The notes below the pieces were generated by a model, which did not search any database, was not told the origin of the DNA, and saw only the letters and a program-made list of their open reading frames with translations. Shown in pieces: positions 26,586 through 35,478 of a stretch of 64,000 nt of DNA. This DNA is from Thiomicrospira sp. WB1 (lineage in GTDB: Bacteria > Pseudomonadota > Gammaproteobacteria > Thiomicrospirales > Thiomicrospiraceae). Within the stretch, counting starts at the first letter, position 1. Every line of letters starts with the position of its first letter. Location of the stretch: assembly GCF_001507535.1 (NCBI RefSeq), contig NZ_LQBN01000003.1:62001-126000 (forward strand), given 5' to 3'. A program made the position numbers and the translations under genes.

Positions 26586-29102
26586 TTGTCTGAAACCGCA
26601 CGCTGGGATCCGTCTCTGCCCATTGTCTCTCAACTGGCTACCATCGATCAGGCGCTGGCGTCCGGTCACAATCTGGTGCTTCAGGCTGAGCCGGGGGCGG
26701 GCAAGTCAACCGCCGTGCCAGCTTATTTGTTGGATCAGGCCTGGCTTTCGGGACAGAAGATTTTGATGTTGGAACCGCGGCGCCTGGCGGTGAAGACGCT
26801 GGCCAGTTATCTGGCCAGGCGGCATGAGCAGTCGGTTGGGCAGACCATTGGTTATCAGGTGCGCCAGGAAAAACGCCGCAGCCCCGAGACACGGCTCGAA
26901 ATTGTGACCGAGGGCATTCTGACGCGGCGGTTGCAATCAGACCCGGCTTTGGACGGTGTGGGTCTGGTGATTTTTGATGAATTTCATGAACGCTCTTTGC
27001 ACGCGGATCTGGCCCTGGCTCTGTTGTTGGAAGTACAAAGCGCGTTGCGACCGGACTTACGCATTCTGGTGATGTCGGCCACATTGGATCTGGATCCCGT
27101 CAGAGACTGGCTGGCAGCTTACCAGCATCCGGTGGCCGCATGCCAGGCAGAAGGTCGCTGTTACCCGGTTGCCACCCATTACCTGGAAAAATCGCTTTCG
27201 TTCAAGACCGACGCCTTGCCGGTTCTGGCCACCCTGGTTCAGCAGGCTTTGATCGATACGGACGGCGATGTGTTGGTGTTTCTGCCGGGACAAAGAGAAA
27301 TTGAGCGTTTGCAATCCATACTGAGTGAGCGTTTGGGCGACTGGCCTGCGTTGCAGCTGCGTCCACTGTATGGGCGTTTGCCCGCTTCAGAGCAATCAGC
27401 GGCCATGGCGGCATGCCAGCCGGGCGAGCGCAAAGTGGTGCTGGCCACCAATATCGCAGAAACCAGTCTGACCATTGAAGGAGTGACTGCGGTGGTGGAC
27501 AGTGGTCAACATCGTCAGGTGATCTATGATCCGAATACGGGCATGGATCACCTGGTGGTTCGGCGAATCTCGAAGGCGTCGGCGGAACAGCGGGCCGGGC
27601 GGGCCGGACGGGTGCAACCCGGACAGTGCTATCGTCTGTGGACCCAAGCGGAACAGGCGCGGCTTCAAGTGGCCGATGCCCCGGAAATACAGCGCGTGGA
27701 TTTGACTCGATTATGCTTGGAATTGGCGCAATGGGGCCTGTCAAACCCGGAAGATCTGTGTTGGTTGACCCCACCTCCGGCAGGGCATTTTGCGGCCGCG
27801 CAGGCCAATTTGAAGCAGTTAGGGCTGGTTGAGGCGCGGGGGCAGATCACGGCGTCCGGGAAGCAGGCGTTGGCCATGCCCGTCTCCCCACGATTGGCAG
27901 CCATGGTTTTGAGTGCACCGGCGAGTCAAAAACCGCTAGCTGCGTCACTGGCCGCTTTTTTGATGGAAAATCTGGCTTGTCAGGGGTCGTCTCCCGATGC
28001 ATTGGATTTCAATGCAAACTGGCGTTACTGGCACACGCAAAAGACAGCATTGACCCAGCGGTGGCAACGAACCACGGCGTCCATTATGGGCGCGCTCAAT
28101 ACCCGTCCTTCTAAGTCATCTGACTATTCGGTGCACGACGAAGCCTTGTCGGCTTTGTTGGCCAAGGCTTATCCGGATCGGGTGGCAAAACGCGTGGACC
28201 GGGCAACGGCCACCTATCAGTTGGCCCAAGGCAGCCGGGTTGGCTTGCCGGAATCCAGCCCGCTGGGGAATGCCAATTGGCTGGTCGTCATTGATGTGGC
28301 AGGCCAGTCCAAGCGGGTGCGTCAGGCGATTGCGATTGAGGAGAGCCGCCTGCGTACGACCCTGTCAGATCAGATTGCAACGGGTGCGCGCTATCATTTT
28401 GACCTGGATGAGAAGCGGGTTCGCGCGTGGCAGGAAACCAAACTGGGCGCCGTGACCCTGGACCAACGTCCACTTGCGGAAAGCGACTGGTGCACCGATG
28501 CCAGCCAGGCCTGTTTGCTGGAGGCTCTGCAAAAACACCCTCGCCTGCTTGTGTGGCCGGATAAAGCACAGGCCTGGTTGAACCGTGTACGTTGGTTGAG
28601 TCACTACCTGCCCGGTTTTGAAGGGTTTGAGGAAGCGACCTTGATGCAAACGCTGGACACTTGGCTAAGCCCGTTTCTGGCGGGCATCAAGAGTGTCCAA
28701 GCCCTCAATCGATCTGATTGGGTGAGTTACTGGCAAAGCCGTTTGGACTATGAGCACTTACAGACCTTGGCAAACGAGGCACCGGCGATGTTTGAGCCGC
28801 CAGCCGGACGACCGATCCCGATTCGCTATGACCCCAGTGGGCAGGCCCCGCCAACGGTTGCGGTGCCTTTGCAGGCGTTATTCGGTTTGCATGCATCCCC
28901 GCAACTCGGCGGGGGCCAGGTTCCATTGCGATTTGAGCTGTTGTCACCGGCGCGGCGCCCGGTTCAGGTGACCTCCAATCTGGCGGGTTTCTGGCATGAT
29001 TCCTATCATGAAGTGGCCAAAGAAATGCGCGGCCGCTACCCCAAGCATCGCTGGCCAGAGGATCCGCTCCAAGCGGTTCCCGGGCGCTCCATCAAGCGTT
29101 GA
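26586..29102 (+). CDS. hrpB: ATP-dependent DEAH helicase HrpB
   Basis: An 838-residue DExH/DEAH helicase. Motifs: EPGAGKST (Walker A), RRLAVKTLA (Ia), FDEFHERSL (DEFH box, Walker B), VMSATLD (III), NIAETSLTIEGVTAVVDSG (V) and QRAGRAGRVQPGQCYRLW (VI). The helicase-associated and HrpB-type C-terminal domains follow. Length is close to the enteric 809-residue HrpB. TTG at 26586 is preferred because GGAG lies 6 bases upstream; ATG 26508 would put the palindrome inside the coding region, and an even longer frame crosses the tRNA. The cellular role is not well defined in the family (RNA processing or translation). Confidence 0.92.
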   Translation: MSETARWDPSLPIVSQLATIDQALASGHNLVLQAEPGAGKSTAVPAYLLDQAWLSGQKILMLEPRRLAVKTLASYLARRHEQSVGQTIGYQVRQEKRRSPETRLEIVTEGILTRRLQSDPALDGVGLVIFDEFHERSLHADLALALLLEVQSALRPDLRILVMSATLDLDPVRDWLAAYQHPVAACQAEGRCYPVATHYLEKSLSFKTDALPVLATLVQQALIDTDGDVLVFLPGQREIERLQSILSERLGDWPALQLRPLYGRLPASEQSAAMAACQPGERKVVLATNIAETSLTIEGVTAVVDSGQHRQVIYDPNTGMDHLVVRRISKASAEQRAGRAGRVQPGQCYRLWTQAEQARLQVADAPEIQRVDLTRLCLELAQWGLSNPEDLCWLTPPPAGHFAAAQANLKQLGLVEARGQITASGKQALAMPVSPRLAAMVLSAPASQKPLAASLAAFLMENLACQGSSPDALDFNANWRYWHTQKTALTQRWQRTTASIMGALNTRPSKSSDYSVHDEALSALLAKAYPDRVAKRVDRATATYQLAQGSRVGLPESSPLGNANWLVVIDVAGQSKRVRQAIAIEESRLRTTLSDQIATGARYHFDLDEKRVRAWQETKLGAVTLDQRPLAESDWCTDASQACLLEALQKHPRLLVWPDKAQAWLNRVRWLSHYLPGFEGFEEATLMQTLDTWLSPFLAGIKSVQALNRSDWVSYWQSRLDYEHLQTLANEAPAMFEPPAGRPIPIRYDPSGQAPPTVAVPLQALFGLHASPQLGGGQVPLRFELLSPARRPVQVTSNLAGFWHDSYHEVAKEMRGRYPKHRWPEDPLQAVPGRSIKR

Positions 29103-29114
29103 GCGAGACAGCAA

Positions 29115-31019
29115 TCAGGTTTTTTCGGCGGGCGCATCGGCGAGTTTAACGGAGGTGCCGGCCGCCGCTTTGGCCTGATACATGGCTTGGTCGGCTTGTT
29201 TGAGTAGGGCGCGGGCCTCTTTGCCATGCTCAGGCGCCATGGCAATGCCAATGGACGCACTGAGCGACAAGCGTTCATCCCCGACGGAATAAACAGTTTC
29301 CAGGCTGTCGATCAGTGTGCGGGCAATCTTTAATGCGTGATCATTCAGGTGTTTTCCCGAGACCAGAATTAAGAATTCGTCCCCACCTAGGCGTCCGACC
29401 CAGTCTTCAGAGCGAACATGGTGCTGCAGTCGTTTGGCGACGTCTTTGAGGACTTCATCGCCGCATTCGTGTCCGTACTGGTCGTTGATCGGTTTAAACC
29501 GGTCCAGATCCAGAAACAGGATGGCCAGATGCTCATTTGGGTCCAGGTGGTCGAGCCGATGGTCCAGCTCTGTGAGTGTGGACGCCCGGTTGGGGAGCTG
29601 AGTGAGGCTGTCATACCGGGCCAGATGTTTCATACGCTGTTCCCTGGCTTTGTGCTGGCGGATGTCATTGAATATATGAATCAACTGCGCAATCCGTCCA
29701 CTCTGTGGGTTGCGCACGGCACTGATGGTTTGCAGGGTCGGCATCGATTCCTGGGAGTGGGTTCGGTACCAGATTTCGCCTTGCCAGTGGTCGCGCGCGT
29801 CAACCTGCTCAAGAATGCTTTTGATCTGGCCCGGGTCAGCTGACAATTCCGTCATGATCGCGGTCAGTTGCGTGTGGTGTGCATCATCGCAGGCATATCC
29901 CAGCAGTTCTTCAAAAGCATGGTTGACTTTGTCGATACGGAAATCCGGGTCGGTGATCACAATGGCCTCTTTGGCATTGTCGAACACACTGGCGGCCTGC
30001 TTCAGGGTTTGTTCATTGGCCTGGATTTCTTCAGCCTGGCGGCTCAATCGCTTGATCAGCGGTTGGATCGCCTGGTGGGTAAGCAAGGCCCCAATTAGCA
30101 TCATTAATGCGATGGAGCCCAGGGCCCAGAAAAGGTCGTCATAGGCCTTGTGGTAGAGGGCATCCTGCGGCATTTCCACAATCAAATCCCACGGCGCCTG
30201 CTCCAGCGGGCTTTGGAACAGGGTTTTTTCCTCGCGGTTGATCGGCGTGAGATAGGACTGGCCAGTATGCCGGTTAAGGGTCTGCAAAAGCGCATGGTCG
30301 GGTCCCAGCGCCAGGGCTCGGTTGTCTTGAATCAACCAGGCCTGGTGGTTTTGAGGGTGGTACAGGTACAGCTGAGTGCTGGGGTCTAAGTGCTCCGGTG
30401 ATTGAAGTTGTGCCAGCCAGTGATCCGGCGCAAACACCAGCACATCCATGCCGATGACGTCTTGTTGACCATTGCGAATGGGCGCGGTGGCCACGATCTT
30501 TAGGGATTCCCCTGCAAAATAAAACCCGATGGGCGGCAGACGTTTGTGCAGGCTGGGATCATCACGAAAAGACAGTGTCTGACCATTTAGCTGAGGAAAT
30601 AATTCGCTGACGTGGGCAAACCCCAGGCCGTCTTTCTGGCTTTGGGTGATGATTTCGCCTTCGGGGCCCAGGCGGAAAAAACCGGAAAGACTGGGGGTTT
30701 TGCGCGCGGCATCCGCCAGACGCGGTTGGGAAAAGGCGATGGTTTTTTCCAGAGACAGGTTACCTTCGCTATAAGCCACCAGTCGTTTGCGAATTTCAGT
30801 TCGACTGGTGAACTGCTCGGCAATGCTCTGATAGCCTTTTAAAAGATGATCCAGTGAGCTGGTGTGTGCCTGAACACTGATGCGCGTGGCTTTGTCGATG
30901 CCTTGCTGGGCTGACTGGAAAAGCGGGAGTGCCACACTGAGCCCGACCAGAACCGCCGTGGTCAGCATGATGAACACGGCGGTTAAAAGAATGCGTTGCT
31001 GGCAGGCTTGCAGAAACAT
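29115..31019 (-). CDS. diguanylate cyclase with periplasmic sensor, PAS and GGDEF domains
   Basis: A 634-residue membrane signalling protein. Two membrane segments (about 10-32 and 290-312) bracket a periplasmic sensor of the Cache kind. A PAS domain (about 345-455) follows, then a GGDEF domain with RLGGDEF intact at residues 545-549, so it should make cyclic di-GMP. An RxxD inhibitory site (RSED, 536-539) lies five residues upstream, so product inhibition is likely. The stop of the DUF2062 gene overlaps this start by one base. A palindrome copy lies inside the sensor coding region. The input ligand is not known. Confidence 0.92.
   Translation of the reverse strand: MFLQACQQRILLTAVFIMLTTAVLVGLSVALPLFQSAQQGIDKATRISVQAHTSSLDHLLKGYQSIAEQFTSRTEIRKRLVAYSEGNLSLEKTIAFSQPRLADAARKTPSLSGFFRLGPEGEIITQSQKDGLGFAHVSELFPQLNGQTLSFRDDPSLHKRLPPIGFYFAGESLKIVATAPIRNGQQDVIGMDVLVFAPDHWLAQLQSPEHLDPSTQLYLYHPQNHQAWLIQDNRALALGPDHALLQTLNRHTGQSYLTPINREEKTLFQSPLEQAPWDLIVEMPQDALYHKAYDDLFWALGSIALMMLIGALLTHQAIQPLIKRLSRQAEEIQANEQTLKQAASVFDNAKEAIVITDPDFRIDKVNHAFEELLGYACDDAHHTQLTAIMTELSADPGQIKSILEQVDARDHWQGEIWYRTHSQESMPTLQTISAVRNPQSGRIAQLIHIFNDIRQHKAREQRMKHLARYDSLTQLPNRASTLTELDHRLDHLDPNEHLAILFLDLDRFKPINDQYGHECGDEVLKDVAKRLQHHVRSEDWVGRLGGDEFLILVSGKHLNDHALKIARTLIDSLETVYSVGDERLSLSASIGIAMAPEHGKEARALLKQADQAMYQAKAAAGTSVKLADAPAEKT
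30335..30346. repeat. ACCAGGCCTGGT palindrome, copy 6 (intragenic)
   Basis: Exact copy inside the diguanylate cyclase gene, read on the minus strand as His-Gln-Ala-Trp in the sensor domain. Confidence 0.95.
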
Positions 31020-31546
31020 CAGGCTTTCCCCCGGCGGCGTGCCCAGGCATTAAACAAAAAGCGTATGGGGTGAAGGTAGGCGATCACGGCAAACAGCAGA
31101 CTGCCGAACAGGATGCCCAGCATCAGATTGCCCAGAAAAAACGGCTGCCAGATCAGAGGAAACACCTGATCAAACCAAAGGGCCGAGCCGATGGGGAGGT
31201 TTTGCAGGCTGGGATCGACGCTGGGGGTGTTCAAAAACCAGGTGCCGAACTGGTAACCACCGTACCAGATGGGCCCCATGGTCAAGGGATTGGTGATCCA
31301 GGCCAGCGCGGTTGCCAGCGGAATATTGGCTCGACTGTAATAAGCCAGAATCGACCCCAGTAGCATTTGAAATGGAATTGGGAGCATCATGCAGAACATG
31401 CCGATGAAGCCTGCGCGCGCAAAGGACAAGCGATCCCCTGCCCAATAGACACGGTCTTTGAAGCGGGGGAAATAACGGTTCAGAAAGGTGGAGCGTCGAA
31501 CCTTTCGACCGATGAGATGCATATGCAGCTTGAGAAAACGGACCAT
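31019..31546 (-). CDS. DUF2062 family membrane protein
   Basis: A 175-residue membrane protein. RLSFARAGFIGMFCMMLPIP and WITNPLTMGPIWYGGYQFG are typical of the DUF2062 family, with about three membrane segments. The function is unknown. Start taken at ATG 31546: the frame is open further upstream, but that part overlaps rnpB on the other strand and is not protein-like. The stop shares a base with the diguanylate cyclase start, so both are co-translated. It is divergent from rnpB. Confidence 0.8.
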   Translation of the reverse strand: MVRFLKLHMHLIGRKVRRSTFLNRYFPRFKDRVYWAGDRLSFARAGFIGMFCMMLPIPFQMLLGSILAYYSRANIPLATALAWITNPLTMGPIWYGGYQFGTWFLNTPSVDPSLQNLPIGSALWFDQVFPLIWQPFFLGNLMLGILFGSLLFAVIAYLHPIRFLFNAWARRRGKA

Positions 31547-31586
31547 TAAGTCATTGTACCAATTCGGTCTTTGGTTTGTCACAAAA

Positions 31587-31615
31587 TGGACATCATCCCC
31601 GGATTGGGGTAGAGT
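31587..31615 (+). promoter_or_regulatory. sigma70-type promoter of rnpB
   Basis: TGGACA (31587-31592), 17 bases, TAGAGT (31610-31615). The predicted start, about 7 bases later, coincides with the 5' end of the RNase P RNA helix at 31622. Confidence 0.75.
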
Positions 31616-31621
31616 AGCGGC

Positions 31622-31993
31622 GGCAAGAAGGTCGGGCAATCGCGGGCCGGGGTGACCCGGTTCGAGGAAAGTCCGGGCACTGCAGAGCAGAATGCCAGCT
31701 AACGGCTGGGCGGCGTGAGCCGACGGAAAGTGCCACAGAAAACGTACCGCCGGGCAACCGGTAAGGGTGAAAAGGTGCGGTAAGAGCGCACCGCGCAGCG
31801 GGTAACCGTCTGCGGCAGGGTAAACCCCATTCAGTGCAAGACCAAATAGGAAAACAGGCTCGTTTCGCACGGGCACGGTGTGGCTCGCACCGGGTTTTCG
31901 GGTAGGTCGCTTGAGGCTGGCAGTGATGCCATGCCCAGATGAATGGTTGCCGCCTGGTGACAGGACAGAACCCGGCTTATAGACCTTCTTGCC
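31622..31993 (+). ncRNA. rnpB: RNase P RNA (class A)
   Basis: The catalytic RNA of RNase P. The ends pair perfectly (GGCAAGAAGGTC with GACCTTCTTGCC, helix P1). Internal landmarks are GAGGAAAGTCCGGGC, CACAGAAAACG, AAGGGTGAAAAGGTGCGGTAAGAGCGCACC (two conserved blocks read together), GCAAGACCAAATAGG and ACAGAACCCGGCTTATAGA. The length of about 372 bases is normal. The overlapping open frame on the opposite strand is a shadow. A palindrome copy follows 20 bases after the 3' end. Confidence 0.97.
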
Positions 31994-32013
31994 TTTCATT
32001 TTATTGGTTTTTG

Positions 32014-32025
32014 ACCAGGCCTGGT
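32014..32025. repeat. ACCAGGCCTGGT palindrome, copy 7
   Basis: Exact copy shortly after rnpB, with dyad TTTGACC/GGTCAAA over 32010-32029. It may mark the 3' boundary of the rnpB transcript, but it has an A-tract instead of a T-tract downstream. Confidence 0.95.
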
Positions 32026-32029
32026 CAAA

Positions 32030-32308
32030 CAGCCACCCCTCGCTTTGCCGGTTTTATCAATATTTAGTGCTTTTTTGATTTAATAGGTCTATATGTTGTG
32101 GTGCTGAAGTGTCTGCATCACGCCCTGAAACCCTCTTTTCTTTCAGTTTCTTAATATAAATAGTTAAAATTAACTATTCATACCTATTTGTAACTCTATG
32201 AATAATCAGGGTTTAATTTTGACCGGTTTTCGTGAGTTGCTGTTTGGGCGTCGACGCTAAGTTGTTGGTCTGCAAAAAGAAATTCTTAAATCTATGTGTT
32301 TTGATTGC
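32030..32308. other. AT-rich gene-free stretch upstream of the dcw cluster
   Basis: About 280 bases clearly richer in A and T than the flanks, with no credible gene. It holds a 20-bp inverted repeat (AATAGTTAA, AA, TTAACTATT; 32159-32178) and several T- and A-tracts. It may contain UP-element, nucleoid-protein or regulator sites for the mraZ promoter. Confidence 0.5.
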
Positions 32309-32337
32309 TTGACAGGGGTAGGGAAAGTCAATATAGT
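32309..32337 (+). promoter_or_regulatory. sigma70 promoter of the dcw operon
   Basis: TTGACA (32309-32314), 17 bases, TATAGT (32332-32337): a near-perfect consensus promoter 38 bases before the mraZ start. Confidence 0.85.
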
Positions 32338-32369
32338 GGCGATTAGTGGTGGCAAGTGGTGAATAGTGG
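32336..32369 (+). promoter_or_regulatory. MraZ boxes: four GTGG repeats with 10-bp spacing
   Basis: GTGG occurs at 32336, 32346, 32356 and 32366, exactly one helical turn apart, and mraZ begins at 32376 in the same phase. MraZ in enteric bacteria binds direct G-rich repeats 10 bp apart in this position and represses its own operon, so this is very likely the autoregulatory operator. It overlaps the -10 box and the translation start region. Confidence 0.8.
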
Positions 32370-32375
32370 AAATAA

Positions 32376-32834
32376 ATGTTGTTCTTTCGTGGCATTAATG
32401 CAATCAATATGGACGCAAAGGGTCGGCTTGCCGTGCCCAAGCGTTACCGTGCCGCGATCGAAGAGGCCAGCGACAACCAGTTGGTGGCCACCATTGATCT
32501 CCACAGCCCATGCCTGCTGATGTATACCCTGGATGAGTGGGAAGTGATTGAGCGCAAGTTGATCAGCCTGCCTAATATGGATCCGCAGGCGCGCCTGGTT
32601 CAGCGGCTTTTGCTGGGGCATGCCTCCGAGATGGAGATGGACTCACAGGGACGTGTGTTGCTTCCGGGGTTGTTACGTGAACACGCCGGACTCGACAAGT
32701 CGGTGATTCTGCTGGGACAGGGGAATAAGTTTGAGTTGTGGTCGCAGTCTGCCTGGGACGACAGTCGTCCGGATATGTTGGCCAGTGCTCAGGACGGTGA
32801 CCTGTCCGAATCTCTGGCGAACCTGAGTCTGTGA
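32376..32834 (+). CDS. mraZ: transcriptional regulator MraZ
   Basis: A 152-residue AbrB/SpoVT-like DNA-binding protein with two MraZ repeats, starting FRGINAINMDAKGRLAVPKRY, then EMEMDSQGRVLLPGLLREHAGL. It controls the division and wall cluster and is its first gene. It probably acts on the GTGG repeats just upstream. Its start has only a weak GGAA ribosome site overlapping the last repeat, so the protein could also block its own translation start region. The stop overlaps rsmH by one base. Confidence 0.96.
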   Translation: MLFFRGINAINMDAKGRLAVPKRYRAAIEEASDNQLVATIDLHSPCLLMYTLDEWEVIERKLISLPNMDPQARLVQRLLLGHASEMEMDSQGRVLLPGLLREHAGLDKSVILLGQGNKFELWSQSAWDDSRPDMLASAQDGDLSESLANLSL

Positions 32835-33802
32835 TGCGTCGGCCCGAAGTGAAACAGTCCGAGGCCAGCCATGAGCCCTTGACGCCGCATGCGCCGGTGC
32901 TGTTGGAAGAAAGTCTGCGGGCGCTGGCGATTGATCCGGACGGGCGATACATTGACGGCACATTTGGGCGGGGTGGCCACAGTGGGGCGATATTGAACGC
33001 TTTGTCACCAAGCGGGCGGTTACTGGCGATTGATCAGGATCCCGAGGCGGTGAAGTGGGCCAAGCAAACATTTAGCGCTGACCCGCGATTTGATATCGCG
33101 CATGCCCGTTTCGATGAGCTGGTGCAATTGTGTGAGGCGCGTGACTGGGTCGGTAAGGTCAATGGTGTTTTTCTCGACATAGGGGTGTCATCGCCGCAAC
33201 TGGATGAGGCCGAAAGAGGGTTCAGTTTTATGCGCGAAGGTCCTCTGGATATGCGGATGAACCCCGAAGCAGGGTTGAGTGCGGCACAGTGGTTGGCGGA
33301 AGTGGATGAAAAAACTTTGGTGAAAGTTTTGCGCGACTACGGAGAAGAACGGTTCGCCGGGCGCATCGCCAAAGCAATCAAAGCGGTCAGTGGCACGCCG
33401 GAACTGCAGACCACAACGCAATTGGCGGAGGTGGTCAAGGCCGCCAGTCCGAAAACCGAACGCCACAAGCACCCGGCCACCCGCACCTTTCAAGCCGTGC
33501 GTATCGCGGTCAATCGGGAGCTGGAGGGGTTGGCATCGGTGTTGACGCAATCGCTGACGGTGTTGGCACCGGGCGGACGTCTGGCAGTGATCAGTTTTCA
33601 CTCGCTGGAAGACCGTATTGTGAAGCGTTTTATCAGAGAGCATGCCACGGCAAAGGATTTGTATCCGGCGTCACCCATTGAAATTGAAGTGGTGGCACCG
33701 GTATTGAAAAAAGTTGGCAAACCGGTTTTTCCATCTGAGACGGAATGCCAGCGTAATCCGCGCGCTCGCAGCGCGGTGTTGAGGGTGGCTCAGAAACTCT
33801 GA
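32834..33802 (+). CDS. rsmH: 16S rRNA (cytosine-1402 N4)-methyltransferase
   Basis: A 322-residue SAM-dependent methyltransferase (MraW). HAPVLLEESLRAL, YIDGTFGRGGHSGAIL (SAM motif I), FLDIGVSSPQLD and VISFHSLEDRIVKRF match the family. TGATG overlap with mraZ; a GTG at 32831 is an alternative start. In most relatives ftsL comes next; here a hairpin-rich gap of 90 bases and ftsZ follow. Confidence 0.95.
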   Translation: MRRPEVKQSEASHEPLTPHAPVLLEESLRALAIDPDGRYIDGTFGRGGHSGAILNALSPSGRLLAIDQDPEAVKWAKQTFSADPRFDIAHARFDELVQLCEARDWVGKVNGVFLDIGVSSPQLDEAERGFSFMREGPLDMRMNPEAGLSAAQWLAEVDEKTLVKVLRDYGEERFAGRIAKAIKAVSGTPELQTTTQLAEVVKAASPKTERHKHPATRTFQAVRIAVNRELEGLASVLTQSLTVLAPGGRLAVISFHSLEDRIVKRFIREHATAKDLYPASPIEIEVVAPVLKKVGKPVFPSETECQRNPRARSAVLRVAQKL

Positions 33803-33864
33803 CGCAGTCTGCGTTTTAGAGGGTGAGTCGGTTGTCGAAAGTGTTTGGGCTCGCGCCAGCGAGC
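33802..33864 (+). promoter_or_regulatory. two hairpins in the rsmH-ftsZ gap
   Basis: Directly after the rsmH stop, ACGCA-GTC-TGCGT is followed by TTT (33802-33817), a weak terminator-like hairpin. A stronger stem, GCTCGC-GCCA-GCGAGC (33849-33864), ends shortly before the ftsZ ribosome site. Both suggest ftsZ output is set apart from rsmH. Confidence 0.5.
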
Positions 33865-33892
33865 GATGATTGATTGATAAAGGGGAGTATCA

Positions 33893-35095
33893 ATGTCTAT
33901 GCAGTTTGAACTAAAGGAAACCACGGCGGATCACACCGGGTTGCCGTCGATTAAGGTGATTGGCCTTGGTGGCGGTGGCGGTAACGCCGTGGATTATATG
34001 GTGCGCTCACAGGTCGAGGGCGTGGAATTTATGTGTGCCAATACTGATGTTCAGGCACTAAAGAATTCAGCGGTGTCCACGTGCATTCAGCTGGGTGAGA
34101 ACGGATTGGGCGCCGGTGCCAACCCAGAGAAAGGGATGGAAGCGGCCAAAGAAAACATTGAACAGGTCAAAGAATCGCTCAAGGGCGCAGACATGGTCTT
34201 CATTACCGCTGGCATGGGCGGGGGCACAGGAACCGGTGCCGCGCCCGTCGTGGCTCAGGCGGCCCGTGACATGGGTATCTTGACGGTGGGCGTTGTGAGC
34301 CGCCCGTTTGGGTTTGAACGTCGTGCCAAAGTGGCCGAAGCCGGCATTGCCGAATTGTCGGAGCATGTGGATTCATTGATCACCGTGCCCAATGACAAAT
34401 TGCTGAAGGTGCTGGGCAGTGATTTTGTACTGGCCAAGGCGTTTGATTATGCCAATGAAGTACTGCATGGCGCGGTTCAGGGGATTTCCGAGCTGGTGAC
34501 GCGTCCCGGTATGATCAACGTTGACTTTGAAGATCTGCGCACGGTCATGAGTGAGCGAGGCGTTGCCATGATGGGTGTGGGGCATGCCACGGGCGAAGAT
34601 CGCGCGATCAAGGCCGCTGAAAAAGCCATTGCCAACCCTCTGCTGGAAGACATTTCGGTGTCAGGCGCGCGAGGCCTGCTGGTAAATATTACGTCCGGTC
34701 TGGACTTTACGCTGGGTGAATTCAATGAAGTCGGTGATGTGATTGATGAAGTCGCCTCTGCCGATGCCAAAGTGATCATCGGGACCTCCATTGATGAGGC
34801 CATGTCCGATGAGATTCGTGTGACCGTCGTGGCAACCGGGCTGTCGGAAGCACAGGATGCGGAAACGAAACCTGAAAAAGTGACGCCGAACCTTCAAGCT
34901 GTGGAAGCTTCCAAGGCGGAAGAAAAGCAAAACATGGCGTCTGAAAAGTCTGCCTCGGAACCGAGTATTGCGGCCCGCCGCGAACCTGAGATCAGTCGAG
35001 AAAAAATGGCGGTCAACGGGTCCCATGCGCAGACACAGGACAAGGGGTCCAATTACCTGGATATTCCGGCTTTCCTGCGCCGTCAGGTTGATTGA
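33893..35095 (+). CDS. ftsZ: cell division protein FtsZ, in an unusual dcw position
   Basis: A 400-residue tubulin-like GTPase that forms the Z ring. [44 protein letters not shown] (tubulin signature), SRPFGFE and the synergy-loop region [15 protein letters not shown] are all present. A charged linker (about 320-385) is followed by the canonical C-terminal peptide [13 protein letters not shown] that binds FtsA and ZipA. All catalytic parts are intact, so it is a functional FtsZ. The segment around residues 65-72 ([10 protein letters not shown]) is slightly shorter than the usual gammaproteobacterial sequence. GGGGAG precedes the ATG. Its place between rsmH and ftsL is odd: normally ftsZ ends the cluster after ftsA. 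Either the gene was moved or this is a second copy. Confidence 0.95.
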   Translation: MSMQFELKETTADHTGLPSIKVIGLGGGGGNAVDYMVRSQVEGVEFMCANTDVQALKNSAVSTCIQLGENGLGAGANPEKGMEAAKENIEQVKESLKGADMVFITAGMGGGTGTGAAPVVAQAARDMGILTVGVVSRPFGFERRAKVAEAGIAELSEHVDSLITVPNDKLLKVLGSDFVLAKAFDYANEVLHGAVQGISELVTRPGMINVDFEDLRTVMSERGVAMMGVGHATGEDRAIKAAEKAIANPLLEDISVSGARGLLVNITSGLDFTLGEFNEVGDVIDEVASADAKVIIGTSIDEAMSDEIRVTVVATGLSEAQDAETKPEKVTPNLQAVEASKAEEKQNMASEKSASEPSIAARREPEISREKMAVNGSHAQTQDKGSNYLDIPAFLRRQVD

Positions 35096-35124
35096 TACCT
35101 CGTCCCTCTAAACAGGCCAGGTCC

Positions 35125-35478
35125 ATGACGACCGCTGATGGTTCGCCACGACTCCCCGGCTTCGTTTTGCTGAATGAATTCAGTGGGCGAGGTCTCCTCG
35201 TGGGCGGGCTGTCAGTGGTCGTTTTGGTTTCTGCGCTGGCGGTGGTGCTTGTACAACATCATGTACGGCATCTGGAAACCCAATTGGCCGAATCACTGGT
35301 AGAGGTTCAGGCTTTGACCCATGAAAGAGGGCGTTTGATTCTGGAAAAACACCACCTCACGGCATTGGCTCGGGTAGAGCGTATTGCAAAAGACGAATTA
35401 AATTTGCGTGAACGCTTGCCGGATAAGCGGGGGGAAACCATTGTTCTGTCCTCTCAACATTCGGTTGAGACGCCATGA
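35125..35478 (+). CDS. ftsL: cell division protein FtsL
   Basis: A 117-residue bitopic membrane protein: a short cytosolic start, one membrane segment (about 25-47, LVGGLSVVVLVSALAVVLVQ) and a periplasmic leucine-zipper coiled coil (HLETQLAESLVEVQALTHER). This is the FtsL plan; it joins FtsB and FtsQ in the divisome. An ATG at 35125 is preferred over a TTG at 35092 that overlaps the ftsZ stop. The sequence is poorly conserved in the family; identity rests on topology and position. The last codons overlap ftsI by four bases. Confidence 0.85.
   Translation: MTTADGSPRLPGFVLLNEFSGRGLLVGGLSVVVLVSALAVVLVQHHVRHLETQLAESLVEVQALTHERGRLILEKHHLTALARVERIAKDELNLRERLPDKRGETIVLSSQHSVETP

Noticed and set aside
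31547-31999. Long N-terminal extension of the DUF2062 reading frame
   Set aside because: It runs antisense through rnpB, whose conserved blocks and closing helix are unmistakable.
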